Assembly (NCBI GenBank): GCA_023378805.1
Contig: JAMCSQ010000001.1
Location: 1 to 23,466, forward strand
Direction: 5' to 3'
Length of the DNA stretch: 23,466 bases
From: Candidatus Parvarchaeota archaeon
GTDB lineage: Archaea > Nanobdellota > Nanobdellia > Parvarchaeales > Parvarchaeaceae
Shown here: positions 5,989 to 13,757 of the stretch, one piece after another
How the letters are laid out: every line of letters starts with the position of its first letter
How positions within the stretch are numbered: position 1 is the stretch's first letter
Translations under genes and position numbers: made by a program
The notes under the pieces: generated by a model
Databases searched by the model: none
Told to the model about the DNA's origin: nothing
Seen by the model: only the letters and a program-made list of their open reading frames with translations

Positions 5989-6561
5989 ATGATAAATTTG
6001 CCAGCTTTTGGTTTGTATGATTTAGCAGTATTTGTCTTAGTCTTTGCTTTAGTATACGGTTTGCTTGCCCGTTCAAAATTCTTTTCAAGTTCGGATATCC
6101 CTGCGCTTATAGCGGTTGCGGTTGGACTAATTACCTTAATGTCATCTTTTTTCGTCAGCTTTTTGGTAACATTTCTACCGTATGTTCTAGCTATAATGTT
6201 CTTTATTTTTCTTGTGATATTTCTGCTTTCCACGGCTTTAGTACCGCAGGGTTCGATAACAGATTATTTAAAAAAGAGCTCACTTGTTCCTGCATTGGTT
6301 ATTTTCGTAATGTTTGTTTTTGGATTGATAGCATTTGGAACCGTTTCAAGTCATTATCCGGGAGTTTTAAGCGTTAAAAATTCTACAGCTGTAAGCAGTG
6401 GCGCTGTCGCAGCTTCAACTTCTTCTTTTCCAGGCGATCTTAACTCAAGATATATATTATCGATATTAACAAGTGCTTCTTTCCTTACTACTGTATTGAC
6501 TTTAATGGCAATGACAATAGCCGTTTTTGCATTGACAAGGCAAACACCCGGCAAAAAATAA
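5989..6561 (+). CDS. Polytopic membrane protein, tandem family member 3
   Basis: The protein has 190 residues and about five predicted helices, near residues 8-27, 37-55, 57-84, 98-118 and 162-183. LVFALVYGLLARSKFF and DIPALIAVAVGL repeat the signature of the gene at 4786, showing common ancestry. A Ser/Ala/Thr-rich loop of about 40 residues lies between helices 4 and 5 and is probably external. The short C-terminus is basic (TRQTPGKK). The start is fixed by the AGGAGG site. It converges on the phosphoesterase gene with one base between stop codons. Function is unknown. Confidence 0.8.
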   Translation: MINLPAFGLYDLAVFVLVFALVYGLLARSKFFSSSDIPALIAVAVGLITLMSSFFVSFLVTFLPYVLAIMFFIFLVIFLLSTALVPQGSITDYLKKSSLVPALVIFVMFVFGLIAFGTVSSHYPGVLSVKNSTAVSSGAVAASTSSFPGDLNSRYILSILTSASFLTTVLTLMAMTIAVFALTRQTPGKK

Positions 6562-6562
6562 T

Positions 6563-7045
6563 CTACAGTATTTTGTAATAATTTGCAAAATCACTGTTGA
6601 AAAGATGAAGCGAATTTGCAGTGAAAGTGAATTCTTTTAATTTAAATTTGTTTTCGTCTATTTTTTCAATAATTTTCTTCGCTCTACAAAGGGTAACGTG
6701 AGGAGTGAACTCATTTTCGTTTCCGATTTTTAAAAAAGAATTCAGCTTATCAAATTCAGGTTTAATGTCCCCGTATGCTTTTGCATATATTGTTTTTGGA
6801 TCTTGGATGGAGGGGAAGGCCCCTAAACCACTTATTTTTATTTCTTCCGAGAAATTAATTCCTTTCAAAAAATTCAAAGTAGCCTGTTTTATTTCAACGT
6901 TTCCGAGGAAAAGAACAGTAATATGTAGTTTTTCTACGGATACAAATTTTCCTACGACTTTTTGTGCGAGTAGGGGGTAAAAGAAAGAGGCAATTTCCTT
7001 TTTTGTTTCTTCGGGTATTTCTATAGCTATAAAATAACGGTTCAT
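6563..7045 (-). CDS. thpR: RNA 2',3'-cyclic phosphodiesterase (2H family, LigT/ThpR)
   Basis: This family opens 2',3'-cyclic phosphates on RNA ends and, in vitro, joins tRNA halves through 2'-5' bonds. The two catalytic HxT motifs are HITV (His41, Thr43) and HVTL (His116, Thr118). The N-terminus MNRYFIAIEIPEETKKEI is typical. At 160 residues it is somewhat shorter than common homologues (about 180). The start overlaps the upstream gene's stop by four bases (ATGA), so it is translationally coupled to the HTH/S-layer-domain gene. Confidence 0.9.
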   Translation of the reverse strand: MNRYFIAIEIPEETKKEIASFFYPLLAQKVVGKFVSVEKLHITVLFLGNVEIKQATLNFLKGINFSEEIKISGLGAFPSIQDPKTIYAKAYGDIKPEFDKLNSFLKIGNENEFTPHVTLCRAKKIIEKIDENKFKLKEFTFTANSLHLFNSDFANYYKIL

Positions 7046-7962
7046 TTTACGGTTTCTATAGAATCTATCTGTCCGTCTCCATCTATGTCATACCCTCTTA
7101 CCATAAGGCTCCAGGGCATTTCTCCATTGTATCCTTTGAAAGTTATGTTTGAAAACCTCGTTGCAGCAAGCATTGCCGACAGCGTTCCTACGTTTCTTAT
7201 CCCTCCTATAAGTATTATATCCTTATCCTTGTCAAATGGGTTCTTTATTTTCTCTATTGTTCCTTCGTAGTCTCTTATATGTATTCCATTTCTGTCCTTT
7301 AATCCCCATCCCTCTTCCTTTATGAATTTTATTGGAAGGAAATTGTTTATGTCTCTTGTAACCAGGTTTGTTACAGGACCCCCGATTATTATAAGGTTCT
7401 TTTTGAAAAGGTTCTTTGATATAACATCTGTGTCAAGTATAATTGGCATTGATTGTGGTAGATCTATGAATTGCCCAAAGAACATACCCAAATATGCGGT
7501 GTAATGAGAATCTCGGGCCACAGCCTTATATTCTCCATGTGGATCGGACGCACCCACGCATATATATCCGTCAAACTTTCCGTTGTTTATGAATTTGCTG
7601 AAAAATTTAAGAGCATACTCGTTTTCCTTTGTTTTCATTTTAGGGTCGAATTTTATTTTGTTGTTGTTGATTTCATATGAAAAAGAGTTATACGCAGTTT
7701 TTATTATTTCCCCATTTTTCTGAGGCTCTATGCTTATCAAACCGGCTTTTTCAAGCTTTCCAATGTAAAATGCGACAGTTTTCTTGTCAAACTTTAATTC
7801 CTTTGCCAGTAAGGCAGAATTGTATGGTTTTTTTGACAATTTCTTCATTATCAAAACGGCCTTTTCATCAGCTATCGGCTTAATGTCAGTTATATTTTCA
7901 ATTATCTTAGTGTCGTTTACAAAATATCCATCTACGTCGTTTTTAAGAATATAACTTTTCAT
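7042..7962 (-). CDS. Winged-helix protein with S-layer-type C-terminal domain
   Basis: Residues about 36-85 look like a winged-helix DNA-binding domain of ArsR type (NSALLAKELKFDKKTVAFYI, then KLEKAGLI). Residues about 130-306 resemble the C-terminal domain of methanococcal S-layer proteins (Pfam S_layer_C), which also occurs fused to archaeal HTH proteins. Diagnostic segments are FDGYICVGASDPHGEYKA, ARDSHYTAYLG, LIIIGGPVTNLVTRDIN, LIGGIRNVGTLSAML and the closing DIDGDGQIDSIE, a calcium-loop-like motif. There is no signal peptide, so it is cytoplasmic and probably a transcription regulator. Its ligand and targets are unknown. It is the first gene of a two-gene operon with thpR, and a minus-strand TATA-like element lies about 28 bases upstream. 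Confidence 0.82.
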   Translation of the reverse strand: MKSYILKNDVDGYFVNDTKIIENITDIKPIADEKAVLIMKKLSKKPYNSALLAKELKFDKKTVAFYIGKLEKAGLISIEPQKNGEIIKTAYNSFSYEINNNKIKFDPKMKTKENEYALKFFSKFINNGKFDGYICVGASDPHGEYKAVARDSHYTAYLGMFFGQFIDLPQSMPIILDTDVISKNLFKKNLIIIGGPVTNLVTRDINNFLPIKFIKEEGWGLKDRNGIHIRDYEGTIEKIKNPFDKDKDIILIGGIRNVGTLSAMLAATRFSNITFKGYNGEMPWSLMVRGYDIDGDGQIDSIETVK

Positions 7963-7986
7963 AGTAAAACCTTATTTCACTTCTTC

Positions 7987-7994
7987 TTTATAAC
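7987..7994 (-). promoter_or_regulatory. TATA-like box for the HTH/S-layer-domain gene
   Basis: GTTATAAA on the minus strand, centred about 28 bases before the ATG at 7962. A second A+T element, GTTAAATACTTAAACC on the same strand at 8001-8016, lies further upstream and is an alternative. Confidence 0.4.
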
Positions 7995-8053
7995 TTGATT
8001 GGTTTAAGTATTTAACTCTTTTTAATTTCTATGTTCAAGCTATAATTATGGTA

Positions 8054-8092
8054 TAAAAGCTTTAAATATAAGTTTTCTTCTTCTAAAAGCTT
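8054..8092 (+). repeat. Direct repeat TAAAAGCTT flanking the glmS TATA box
   Basis: Two perfect 9-base copies of TAAAAGCTT lie at 8054-8062 and 8084-8092, 30 bases apart, about three helical turns. The first overlaps the start of the glmS TATA box and the second falls near the expected transcription start. The spacing would suit a dimeric repressor or co-bound operator sites, but no regulator is known. Confidence 0.4.
8061..8068 (+). promoter_or_regulatory. TATA box for glmS
   Basis: TTTAAATA within GCTTTAAATATAAG, centred about 39 bases before the ATG at 8104, predicting a leader of roughly a dozen bases. No structure resembling a glmS ribozyme is visible in the short space available. Confidence 0.55.
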
Positions 8093-8103
8093 AGACTACT
8101 TTT

Positions 8104-9858
8104 ATGTGCGGGATTATAGGTTATAATGGAAATGAGAATTCTATACCACTTGTTTTGGAGGGTATCAAAAACTTAGAGTACAGAGGATATGACAGTTTCG
8201 GATGCGCTTTTGAAGGTAAAAACAACAATATTGAAGTAAGGAAAGACACAGGAAGAATAAATAAGATCATAGAAAATTACGGGATAAGCAATGAGAGCTC
8301 AAATAAGAGCATAGCACATACTAGATGGGCCACACATGGCGGTGTTACAAAGGCAAATTCTCATCCTTTACTGGATTGTAGCGGAAAAATAGCAGTCGTT
8401 CACAATGGCATAATAGAGAATTTTCAGGAACTTAAGGGTGGTTTAAAAGATCACATATTCTCTTCTGAGACTGATACAGAAGTTATACCACATTTGATAG
8501 AGGAAGAACTGAAAAATGGAAAAAGCTTCGAAGATGCAGTCATTTCAGCAGCGGAAAATATAAAGGGATTCTCTTCGTTTGTCGTTATGAACTCTTTAAC
8601 GGATAACATCATTGCGGTAAAAAACGGTTCTCCGCTTGTTCTAGGCTTGAAGGAAAATGGCATGTTTGTTGCAAGTGATGTGCCATCTTTTATAAAGCAT
8701 ACAAATAAAGTAGTATACCTTTTCGACGGAGATGTGATATCTATAAGCAAGACAGGTTTTAAGGTTATCAAATCTAATAACTTTGGTAAGCATAAAATAA
8801 GAGAGGTGAATTTTTCGGTTTCAGACGTAGATAAAGGCAAATACAGGCATTTTATGATGAAGGAGATAATGGAGCAACAGGCTCTTGTTTCGAAGCTTAT
8901 GAATTCTGACCTTTCATACCTTAAAAATGCGGCGTCAGCGGTTTCTTTGTCTAAAAAGGTGTTTCTTGTCGGGTCAGGATCTTCGTTTCACGTTGCACTT
9001 CTAGCTGCCAGTCTTTTTAGAGACCTTGGAAGGGATGCGGTTGCCGTACAGCCCCAAGATCTTTTGAACTATTCAAAGACAATAGACAAAGAAGACATCT
9101 TTATAATAATATCACAGAGCGGGGAAACTATGGACCTGATAGAAGCACTTCCAGTGATAAAGGAAAACAAGAAGATAGGTATAATTAATACTGAGGGTTC
9201 CACGCTTGCAAATTCCGTAGATTACTTCATAAATATAAATGCTGGTCATGAAAAAGGCGTTGCGGCAACAAAAACATTTACTATGTCGGCAATACTTTCC
9301 TGCCTTATAGCCATGTTTTCTGAAGGAGAAGAAAAGGAAGCATTGAACGATCTCAATCTTTTGAATATAAATCTCTACAATCTTTTTGTTCCCTCAGTTT
9401 ATCATGCAGTAAAAGAAGCAGCATCTGCCATAAAAGGGGAAAAGAACTTGTTCTTCCTTGGAAGAGGAATTGATTACATCTCAGCGATGGAAGCCGCATT
9501 GAAGATGAAGGAAATAACATATATACATGCAGAGTCCATAGATTCAGCAACGTTCAAACATGGGCCACTTGCCCTTATATCGAGGGGAACATACTCCATA
9601 GCATTGGTATCAGACAGGTTTAAAGACAGAGAAATAAACAATTTAAAGGAAATAAAAGCTAGGAACGGGAAAATAATCGGGATAGCAAATGAGAAGCTAG
9701 AGGTATTTGATTTCCTAATAAGATCACAGCCTGCAGGAATATTTAGTTTTGTTCCTCAGGTAATAGTATCACAGCTTCTTTCATACTATGTTTCTATAGC
9801 AAAACATATAGACCCTGACCACCCAAGAAACCTTGCAAAGGCAGTAACTACAAAATAA
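8104..9858 (+). CDS. glmS: Glutamine-fructose-6-phosphate aminotransferase (isomerizing)
   Basis: GlmS makes glucosamine-6-phosphate from fructose-6-phosphate and glutamine, the entry to UDP-GlcNAc and surface glycans. The 584-residue protein has an N-terminal glutaminase domain: Cys2 in MCGIIGYNG becomes the nucleophile after Met removal, followed by the family block RWATHGG and HNGIIENF. Two SIS domains follow, with GSGSSFHVALL, SQSGETMDL, GRGIDYISAMEAALKMKE and FKHGPLALI. The C-terminus DHPRNLAKAVT is the usual GlmS tail. It is complete. Making amino sugars locally fits the abundance of Asn-X-Ser/Thr sites in the downstream surface proteins, although that link is inference. Confidence 0.97.
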   Translation: MCGIIGYNGNENSIPLVLEGIKNLEYRGYDSFGCAFEGKNNNIEVRKDTGRINKIIENYGISNESSNKSIAHTRWATHGGVTKANSHPLLDCSGKIAVVHNGIIENFQELKGGLKDHIFSSETDTEVIPHLIEEELKNGKSFEDAVISAAENIKGFSSFVVMNSLTDNIIAVKNGSPLVLGLKENGMFVASDVPSFIKHTNKVVYLFDGDVISISKTGFKVIKSNNFGKHKIREVNFSVSDVDKGKYRHFMMKEIMEQQALVSKLMNSDLSYLKNAASAVSLSKKVFLVGSGSSFHVALLAASLFRDLGRDAVAVQPQDLLNYSKTIDKEDIFIIISQSGETMDLIEALPVIKENKKIGIINTEGSTLANSVDYFININAGHEKGVAATKTFTMSAILSCLIAMFSEGEEKEALNDLNLLNINLYNLFVPSVYHAVKEAASAIKGEKNLFFLGRGIDYISAMEAALKMKEITYIHAESIDSATFKHGPLALISRGTYSIALVSDRFKDREINNLKEIKARNGKIIGIANEKLEVFDFLIRSQPAGIFSFVPQVIVSQLLSYYVSIAKHIDPDHPRNLAKAVTTK

Positions 9859-9893
9859 GTTAACCTTTTTTACATATACTTGCTATAATTTGT

Positions 9894-12212
9894 ATGGCTG
9901 AGAGTTATTTTCTCGTAGATGTTGATTACACAGTGATAGAAAATTCTCCAGTAATAAGGCTTTTCTGCATTGATTATAAACTGGAAAGAAGAATATTCTA
10001 TGATAGAAATTTCAAGCCTTACTGTTATGTATATGCCGAAGAAGAAACATTCAAAAAAACAGTTGGCAGTTTGTCTTTTATAGATTCTTTCAGGGAAGTA
10101 GAAAAATACAGACTGGGAGAAAAGGTAAAGTTACTGCAGGTATTTACCAAATTGCCAGAAGATGTACCGAAGATAAAGCAGCTTAGTTTTCCTACCTACG
10201 AAGCAGACATACCGTTTTACAGGAGGTATATACTTGATAAAGGACTAGGCACTTTTAATCGCTTGAGCATAGATTCAGAGGGAGATTACATTCAAAATAT
10301 AAAGAATGAGGGGATAGGGAATTTTCCTATGAAAGTGGCTTCTTTGGATATAGAGACTTTTTCAAAGAGGTCTTTTCCTAATCCAAAATCTGATCCAATA
10401 ATTGCAGTTTCAGTGGTGAGTAAAGGGTTGAAAAAATGCATCACATGGCTTAATGCCGATGGAGATAACATAATAAAGGTAAAAGATGAAAAAGAGCTGA
10501 TTTTGAGGCTTTCCGAGTTGCTTTCTTCAAACAATTTCAATGTAATTATAGGATACAATTCTGATTCCTTTGACATGCCTTACATTTCTGAGAGGGCAAA
10601 GATACTTGGGATAAAGTTCATGATAAACGGTTTCGAACTAAAGATAAAAGGAGAAAAAAGAAAAATAGCAGAGATAAACGGGATTTCCCACGTTGATATA
10701 CTGAATTTTATAAGAAACATATATTCAATATACAATCTTAAAACGGAAGTTCTTACTCTCAGAGAAGTAGCCGCTGAAATGACTGGAGAAAGAAAAGGAG
10801 AGTTTGACTGGGATATAATAAATGAGGTTTTTACTGACGGGAAACTCGCAACCGAATTATGCAATTACTGCATACAGGATTCAAACATTACACTTTTAAT
10901 TTTCGATATTATTTTGCCATTGATATCTGAGCTCAATAAACTAATTGGACAAACGTTTGCTGATGTTTCAAGGATGACTACGGGTTCGGTTGTAGAGCAG
11001 CTGATAATAAAGAAGGCCCTACTAAAAAACGAGCTGATACCGAACAAGCCGTCTGATTTTCAGGTAAATGACAGGATAAAAAAGGTAAACATAGGAGCAT
11101 TCGTTTTTCAGCCTACTGCAGGGCTCTATGAAAATATTGCTGTCGTGGATTTTCGTAGTCTTTATCCAAGCATAATCGTATCCCATAATATTTGTCCGTC
11201 TACTATAAAGTACAATAACTCAGAAACAATATTTTTATCAAAGGAGGAAAGATTTGGCTTGATACCTTCTGTACTTGATGAAGTTATAAAACTTAGATTT
11301 GAGGCAAAAGACAGACTTAAAATTGAGAAGGATAACAAGCAATTAAATGCCAGAGTTTTGGTTTTAAAGCTGATAGCAAACGGGTTTTATGGATATTTAG
11401 GGTATTATAATTCAAGGTGGTATTGTTTCGATTGTGCGGGTGTAACAACCTCATTGGGAAGAAAATACGTACAGGAAGTGATATCTACCGCTTCTTCCTA
11501 TGGATTTAAAGTATTGTATGCTGATACGGATTCAGCTTTTATGCAGTTTTGCGACAACAAGCAAAAAGTAAACGAGTTTATATCTGAAATAAATAGTAAA
11601 CTTCCAAAGCCGATGGAGTTGGAATTACAAGGGTTTTATGCGCGCGTAATATTTGTAAGTTCAAAAGGAGGAATAGGTGCAAAGAAAAAATATGCAATGT
11701 CGGATTTTGATGGCAATTTGACGATAAAAGGTTTTCAATCTGTTAGAAGAGATTGGGCCATTATAGCAAAGAACCTGCAGAAGGAAGTGCTTAAAAAGAT
11801 CCTCTTAGAAAACGACAAAGCAGGCGCTATCTCAACCGTAAAAAACACTATAGAAAGAATAAAACAGGGAAAAGCAGATTTGGAGGAATTAGTTATTCTT
11901 ACTAGGTTGAGAAAAGATCCTTCTTCTTATCAGCAGACAAATAGGCACATTTCAGCAGTTGAAAAAAGTGGCATGAAATTCGTAAGTGGGGACACTATAA
12001 AATATATAATAGCAAAAGGGAAAAGCAACGAAAGTGTGTCCGAAAAAGCGGTTCTTTATGATATTGCAAGAAAGAATGGCATAAAATATGACCCTGATTA
12101 CTATGTATTCAAACAAGTTTTGCCTTCGGTCCTTCAGATACTGGAAGTTATAGGTTATTCCTCTGACGACGTTCTTGGTAAGAAAAATAATTCGCTTGAA
12201 GGGTTTTTATAG
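9894..12212 (+). CDS. polB: DNA polymerase family B
   Basis: This is an archaeal replicative-type B polymerase of 772 residues with 3'-5' exonuclease. Exo I is SLDIETFS (Asp152, Glu154), Exo II is GYNSDSFDMPYI and Exo III is YCIQD. Polymerase motif A is DFRSLYPSII near residue 418, motif B is LKLIANGFYGYLGY (Gly where the usual NSxYG has Ser), and motif C is YADTDS near 542. KKKYA follows in the palm-thumb region. The last eight residues, NNSLEGFL, match a PCNA-interacting (PIP) box with Asn in place of the first Gln. All catalytic acids are present, so it should be active. FEN1 is encoded nearby. The gene starts 35 bases after glmS, with a T-run and A+T-rich sequence between. Confidence 0.97.
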   Translation: MAESYFLVDVDYTVIENSPVIRLFCIDYKLERRIFYDRNFKPYCYVYAEEETFKKTVGSLSFIDSFREVEKYRLGEKVKLLQVFTKLPEDVPKIKQLSFPTYEADIPFYRRYILDKGLGTFNRLSIDSEGDYIQNIKNEGIGNFPMKVASLDIETFSKRSFPNPKSDPIIAVSVVSKGLKKCITWLNADGDNIIKVKDEKELILRLSELLSSNNFNVIIGYNSDSFDMPYISERAKILGIKFMINGFELKIKGEKRKIAEINGISHVDILNFIRNIYSIYNLKTEVLTLREVAAEMTGERKGEFDWDIINEVFTDGKLATELCNYCIQDSNITLLIFDIILPLISELNKLIGQTFADVSRMTTGSVVEQLIIKKALLKNELIPNKPSDFQVNDRIKKVNIGAFVFQPTAGLYENIAVVDFRSLYPSIIVSHNICPSTIKYNNSETIFLSKEERFGLIPSVLDEVIKLRFEAKDRLKIEKDNKQLNARVLVLKLIANGFYGYLGYYNSRWYCFDCAGVTTSLGRKYVQEVISTASSYGFKVLYADTDSAFMQFCDNKQKVNEFISEINSKLPKPMELELQGFYARVIFVSSKGGIGAKKKYAMSDFDGNLTIKGFQSVRRDWAIIAKNLQKEVLKKILLENDKAGAISTVKNTIERIKQGKADLEELVILTRLRKDPSSYQQTNRHISAVEKSGMKFVSGDTIKYIIAKGKSNESVSEKAVLYDIARKNGIKYDPDYYVFKQVLPSVLQILEVIGYSSDDVLGKKNNSLEGFL

Positions 12213-12265
12213 AGAATAATACTATTAATATTATAATTAGCTATTATAATATCACTGAAAGTTAA

Positions 12266-12817
12266 ATGGAACACGAATTTGATAATAGTTTTATAGAGAG
12301 GATGACGGATGATGGGGTAGGCATGCTCTTCGTAAAAGAAAGGTCCAAATTGGATGAAGCAGCAGTGGAGCTTCTTTCTAGGATAAAGAATAAGGGGTTC
12401 AAGTTAATCTATGTTACATCTAGTCTCCCTTTTAAGTCTATAGAGGAAAGGTTTGAATCAGTAAAGTTAGATAATTACTTTATTATAGACTCAGTAACTG
12501 CCCCAATAATTCAAGATGCAGTTTCTAATAGTAAATGTTTATTCATAAAATCACCGGGAGATCTAACGGAGATAAGCATAAATATTGAAGGATTACTCAG
12601 GAAAGAAGGTCAAATATTCTTAATAATAGATTCTATAACTTCATTTCTTATATATAACTCGGAGAATGAAATATTAAGATTCGTACATTTTACTTCTTCA
12701 ATAGCAAGAGAGAAAAAAACCAAGCTTGTTTTCATAGTTATAGAAAATAACGGAATAAGCAAAAATTTCTTGGATAAAATAAGAAGCTTCATAGATGAAG
12801 AAGCAGTATTAAATTAG
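12266..12817 (+). CDS. RecA/KaiC-superfamily-like protein lacking a Walker A motif
   Basis: The sequence resembles archaeal RecA/KaiC-like proteins that have lost ATP binding. There is a strand KLIYVTSSLPFKSIEERF at about residues 47-64, IIDSVTAP at about 74-81, LTEISINIEGLL, then a Walker B-like block IFLIIDSITSFLIY (about 113-126) and LVFIVIENNGIS near the end. No GxxxxGKT/S loop exists anywhere in the 183 residues. Such proteins are known in archaea without clear roles, and a regulatory or scaffold function is possible. It lies between polB and map, seven bases before map, and is probably co-transcribed with it. I assign the fold, not a function. Confidence 0.65.
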   Translation: MEHEFDNSFIERMTDDGVGMLFVKERSKLDEAAVELLSRIKNKGFKLIYVTSSLPFKSIEERFESVKLDNYFIIDSVTAPIIQDAVSNSKCLFIKSPGDLTEISINIEGLLRKEGQIFLIIDSITSFLIYNSENEILRFVHFTSSIAREKKTKLVFIVIENNGISKNFLDKIRSFIDEEAVLN

Positions 12818-12824
12818 CTGCTTA

Positions 12825-13715
12825 ATGGAAAGCGAAGAAAGGGAAAAATGGTTATTAGCAGGTAGGATAGGCAAGGAAATACGGGAGCTTGGTATCTCTT
12901 TATGCGTTCCAGGCGCAAAGCTTCTTGACATTGCAGAAGCCATCGAAAAGAGAACCTTAGAGAGAGGAGCAAAACCTTCTTTCCCGCCAAATATATCAAT
13001 AAATCAAATTGCAGCGCATTATACTCCTAAATATGACGATAAAACGGAGCTGAAAAAAGGGGATATAGTTAAAGTCGATGTGGGGGCAAGCGTTGACGGT
13101 TATCTTTCTGACACGGCCGCTTCAGTTGCAGTAGGCGAAGACGAAAACAAGCTAGTCAGTGCCACTAAAGAAGCGTTGAATGCTGTGATTACAGTAATAA
13201 AACCTGGAATATCTGTAAATGAGATAAGCAGGGTGATAGACGATAAAATAAGCAGTTTTGGTTTTTCTCCGATAGTCAACCTAGGGGGGCATGGAATTGG
13301 TAGGTATAGTTTGCATGAAGGAGAATTTATTTCCAATTCAAAGAATTATACTGGATCTTTTTTAAGAAAAGAAGGAGTAGTTGCAGTGGAACCTTTTGCA
13401 ACAAATGGCGGAGGATACGTAATAGACAGCACAGAAGTGCAGATTTATCAGCTGATTGCCAATAAAAACGTAAGAAGCACACTTGGCAGAGAGATAATAA
13501 AATACATTGCAGAGGAGTACAATGAACTGCCGTTTGCAAAAAGATGGATAATAAACAAATTTGGAAGGCTGGCAGAAATAGAAATAAGAAATTTAGTGGC
13601 TGCGGGGTCATTGCATGAATTTAATGTTTTAAAGGAAAGGGACAATGGTTTAGTATCACAGTTTGAGCATTCGTTTCTTTTCGATGACGGCAAAGTCGTA
13701 GTGACGACTCTGTGA
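12825..13715 (+). CDS. map: Methionine aminopeptidase, type II
   Basis: This enzyme removes the initiator Met from nascent cytoplasmic proteins using a dinuclear metal centre. All expected residues are visible: His65 (AAHYTP), metal ligands Asp85 (VKVDVGA) and Asp96 (GYLSDTAA), His156 (GGHGIGRYSLHE), Glu189 (AVEPFAT) and Glu281 (QFEHSFL). The 60-odd residue insertion typical of type II enzymes lies between the last two glutamates. At 296 residues it has the normal archaeal length without an N-terminal extension. The ATG follows the previous stop by seven bases without a clear Shine-Dalgarno site. Confidence 0.96.
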   Translation: MESEEREKWLLAGRIGKEIRELGISLCVPGAKLLDIAEAIEKRTLERGAKPSFPPNISINQIAAHYTPKYDDKTELKKGDIVKVDVGASVDGYLSDTAASVAVGEDENKLVSATKEALNAVITVIKPGISVNEISRVIDDKISSFGFSPIVNLGGHGIGRYSLHEGEFISNSKNYTGSFLRKEGVVAVEPFATNGGGYVIDSTEVQIYQLIANKNVRSTLGREIIKYIAEEYNELPFAKRWIINKFGRLAEIEIRNLVAAGSLHEFNVLKERDNGLVSQFEHSFLFDDGKVVVTTL

Positions 13716-13757
13716 TAAAGCGAAAAAGCATTAATCATTACATTTTCTAGTAAAATA

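Noticed and set aside
8020..8103. glmS ribozyme/riboswitch upstream of glmS
   Set aside because: The TATA box leaves only about a dozen transcribed bases before the ATG, far too few for the ribozyme, which is known from bacteria.
8451..8840. Long minus-strand open frame inside glmS
   Set aside because: It is a shadow of the coding strand; the plus-strand protein is conserved GlmS throughout and the antisense product resembles nothing.
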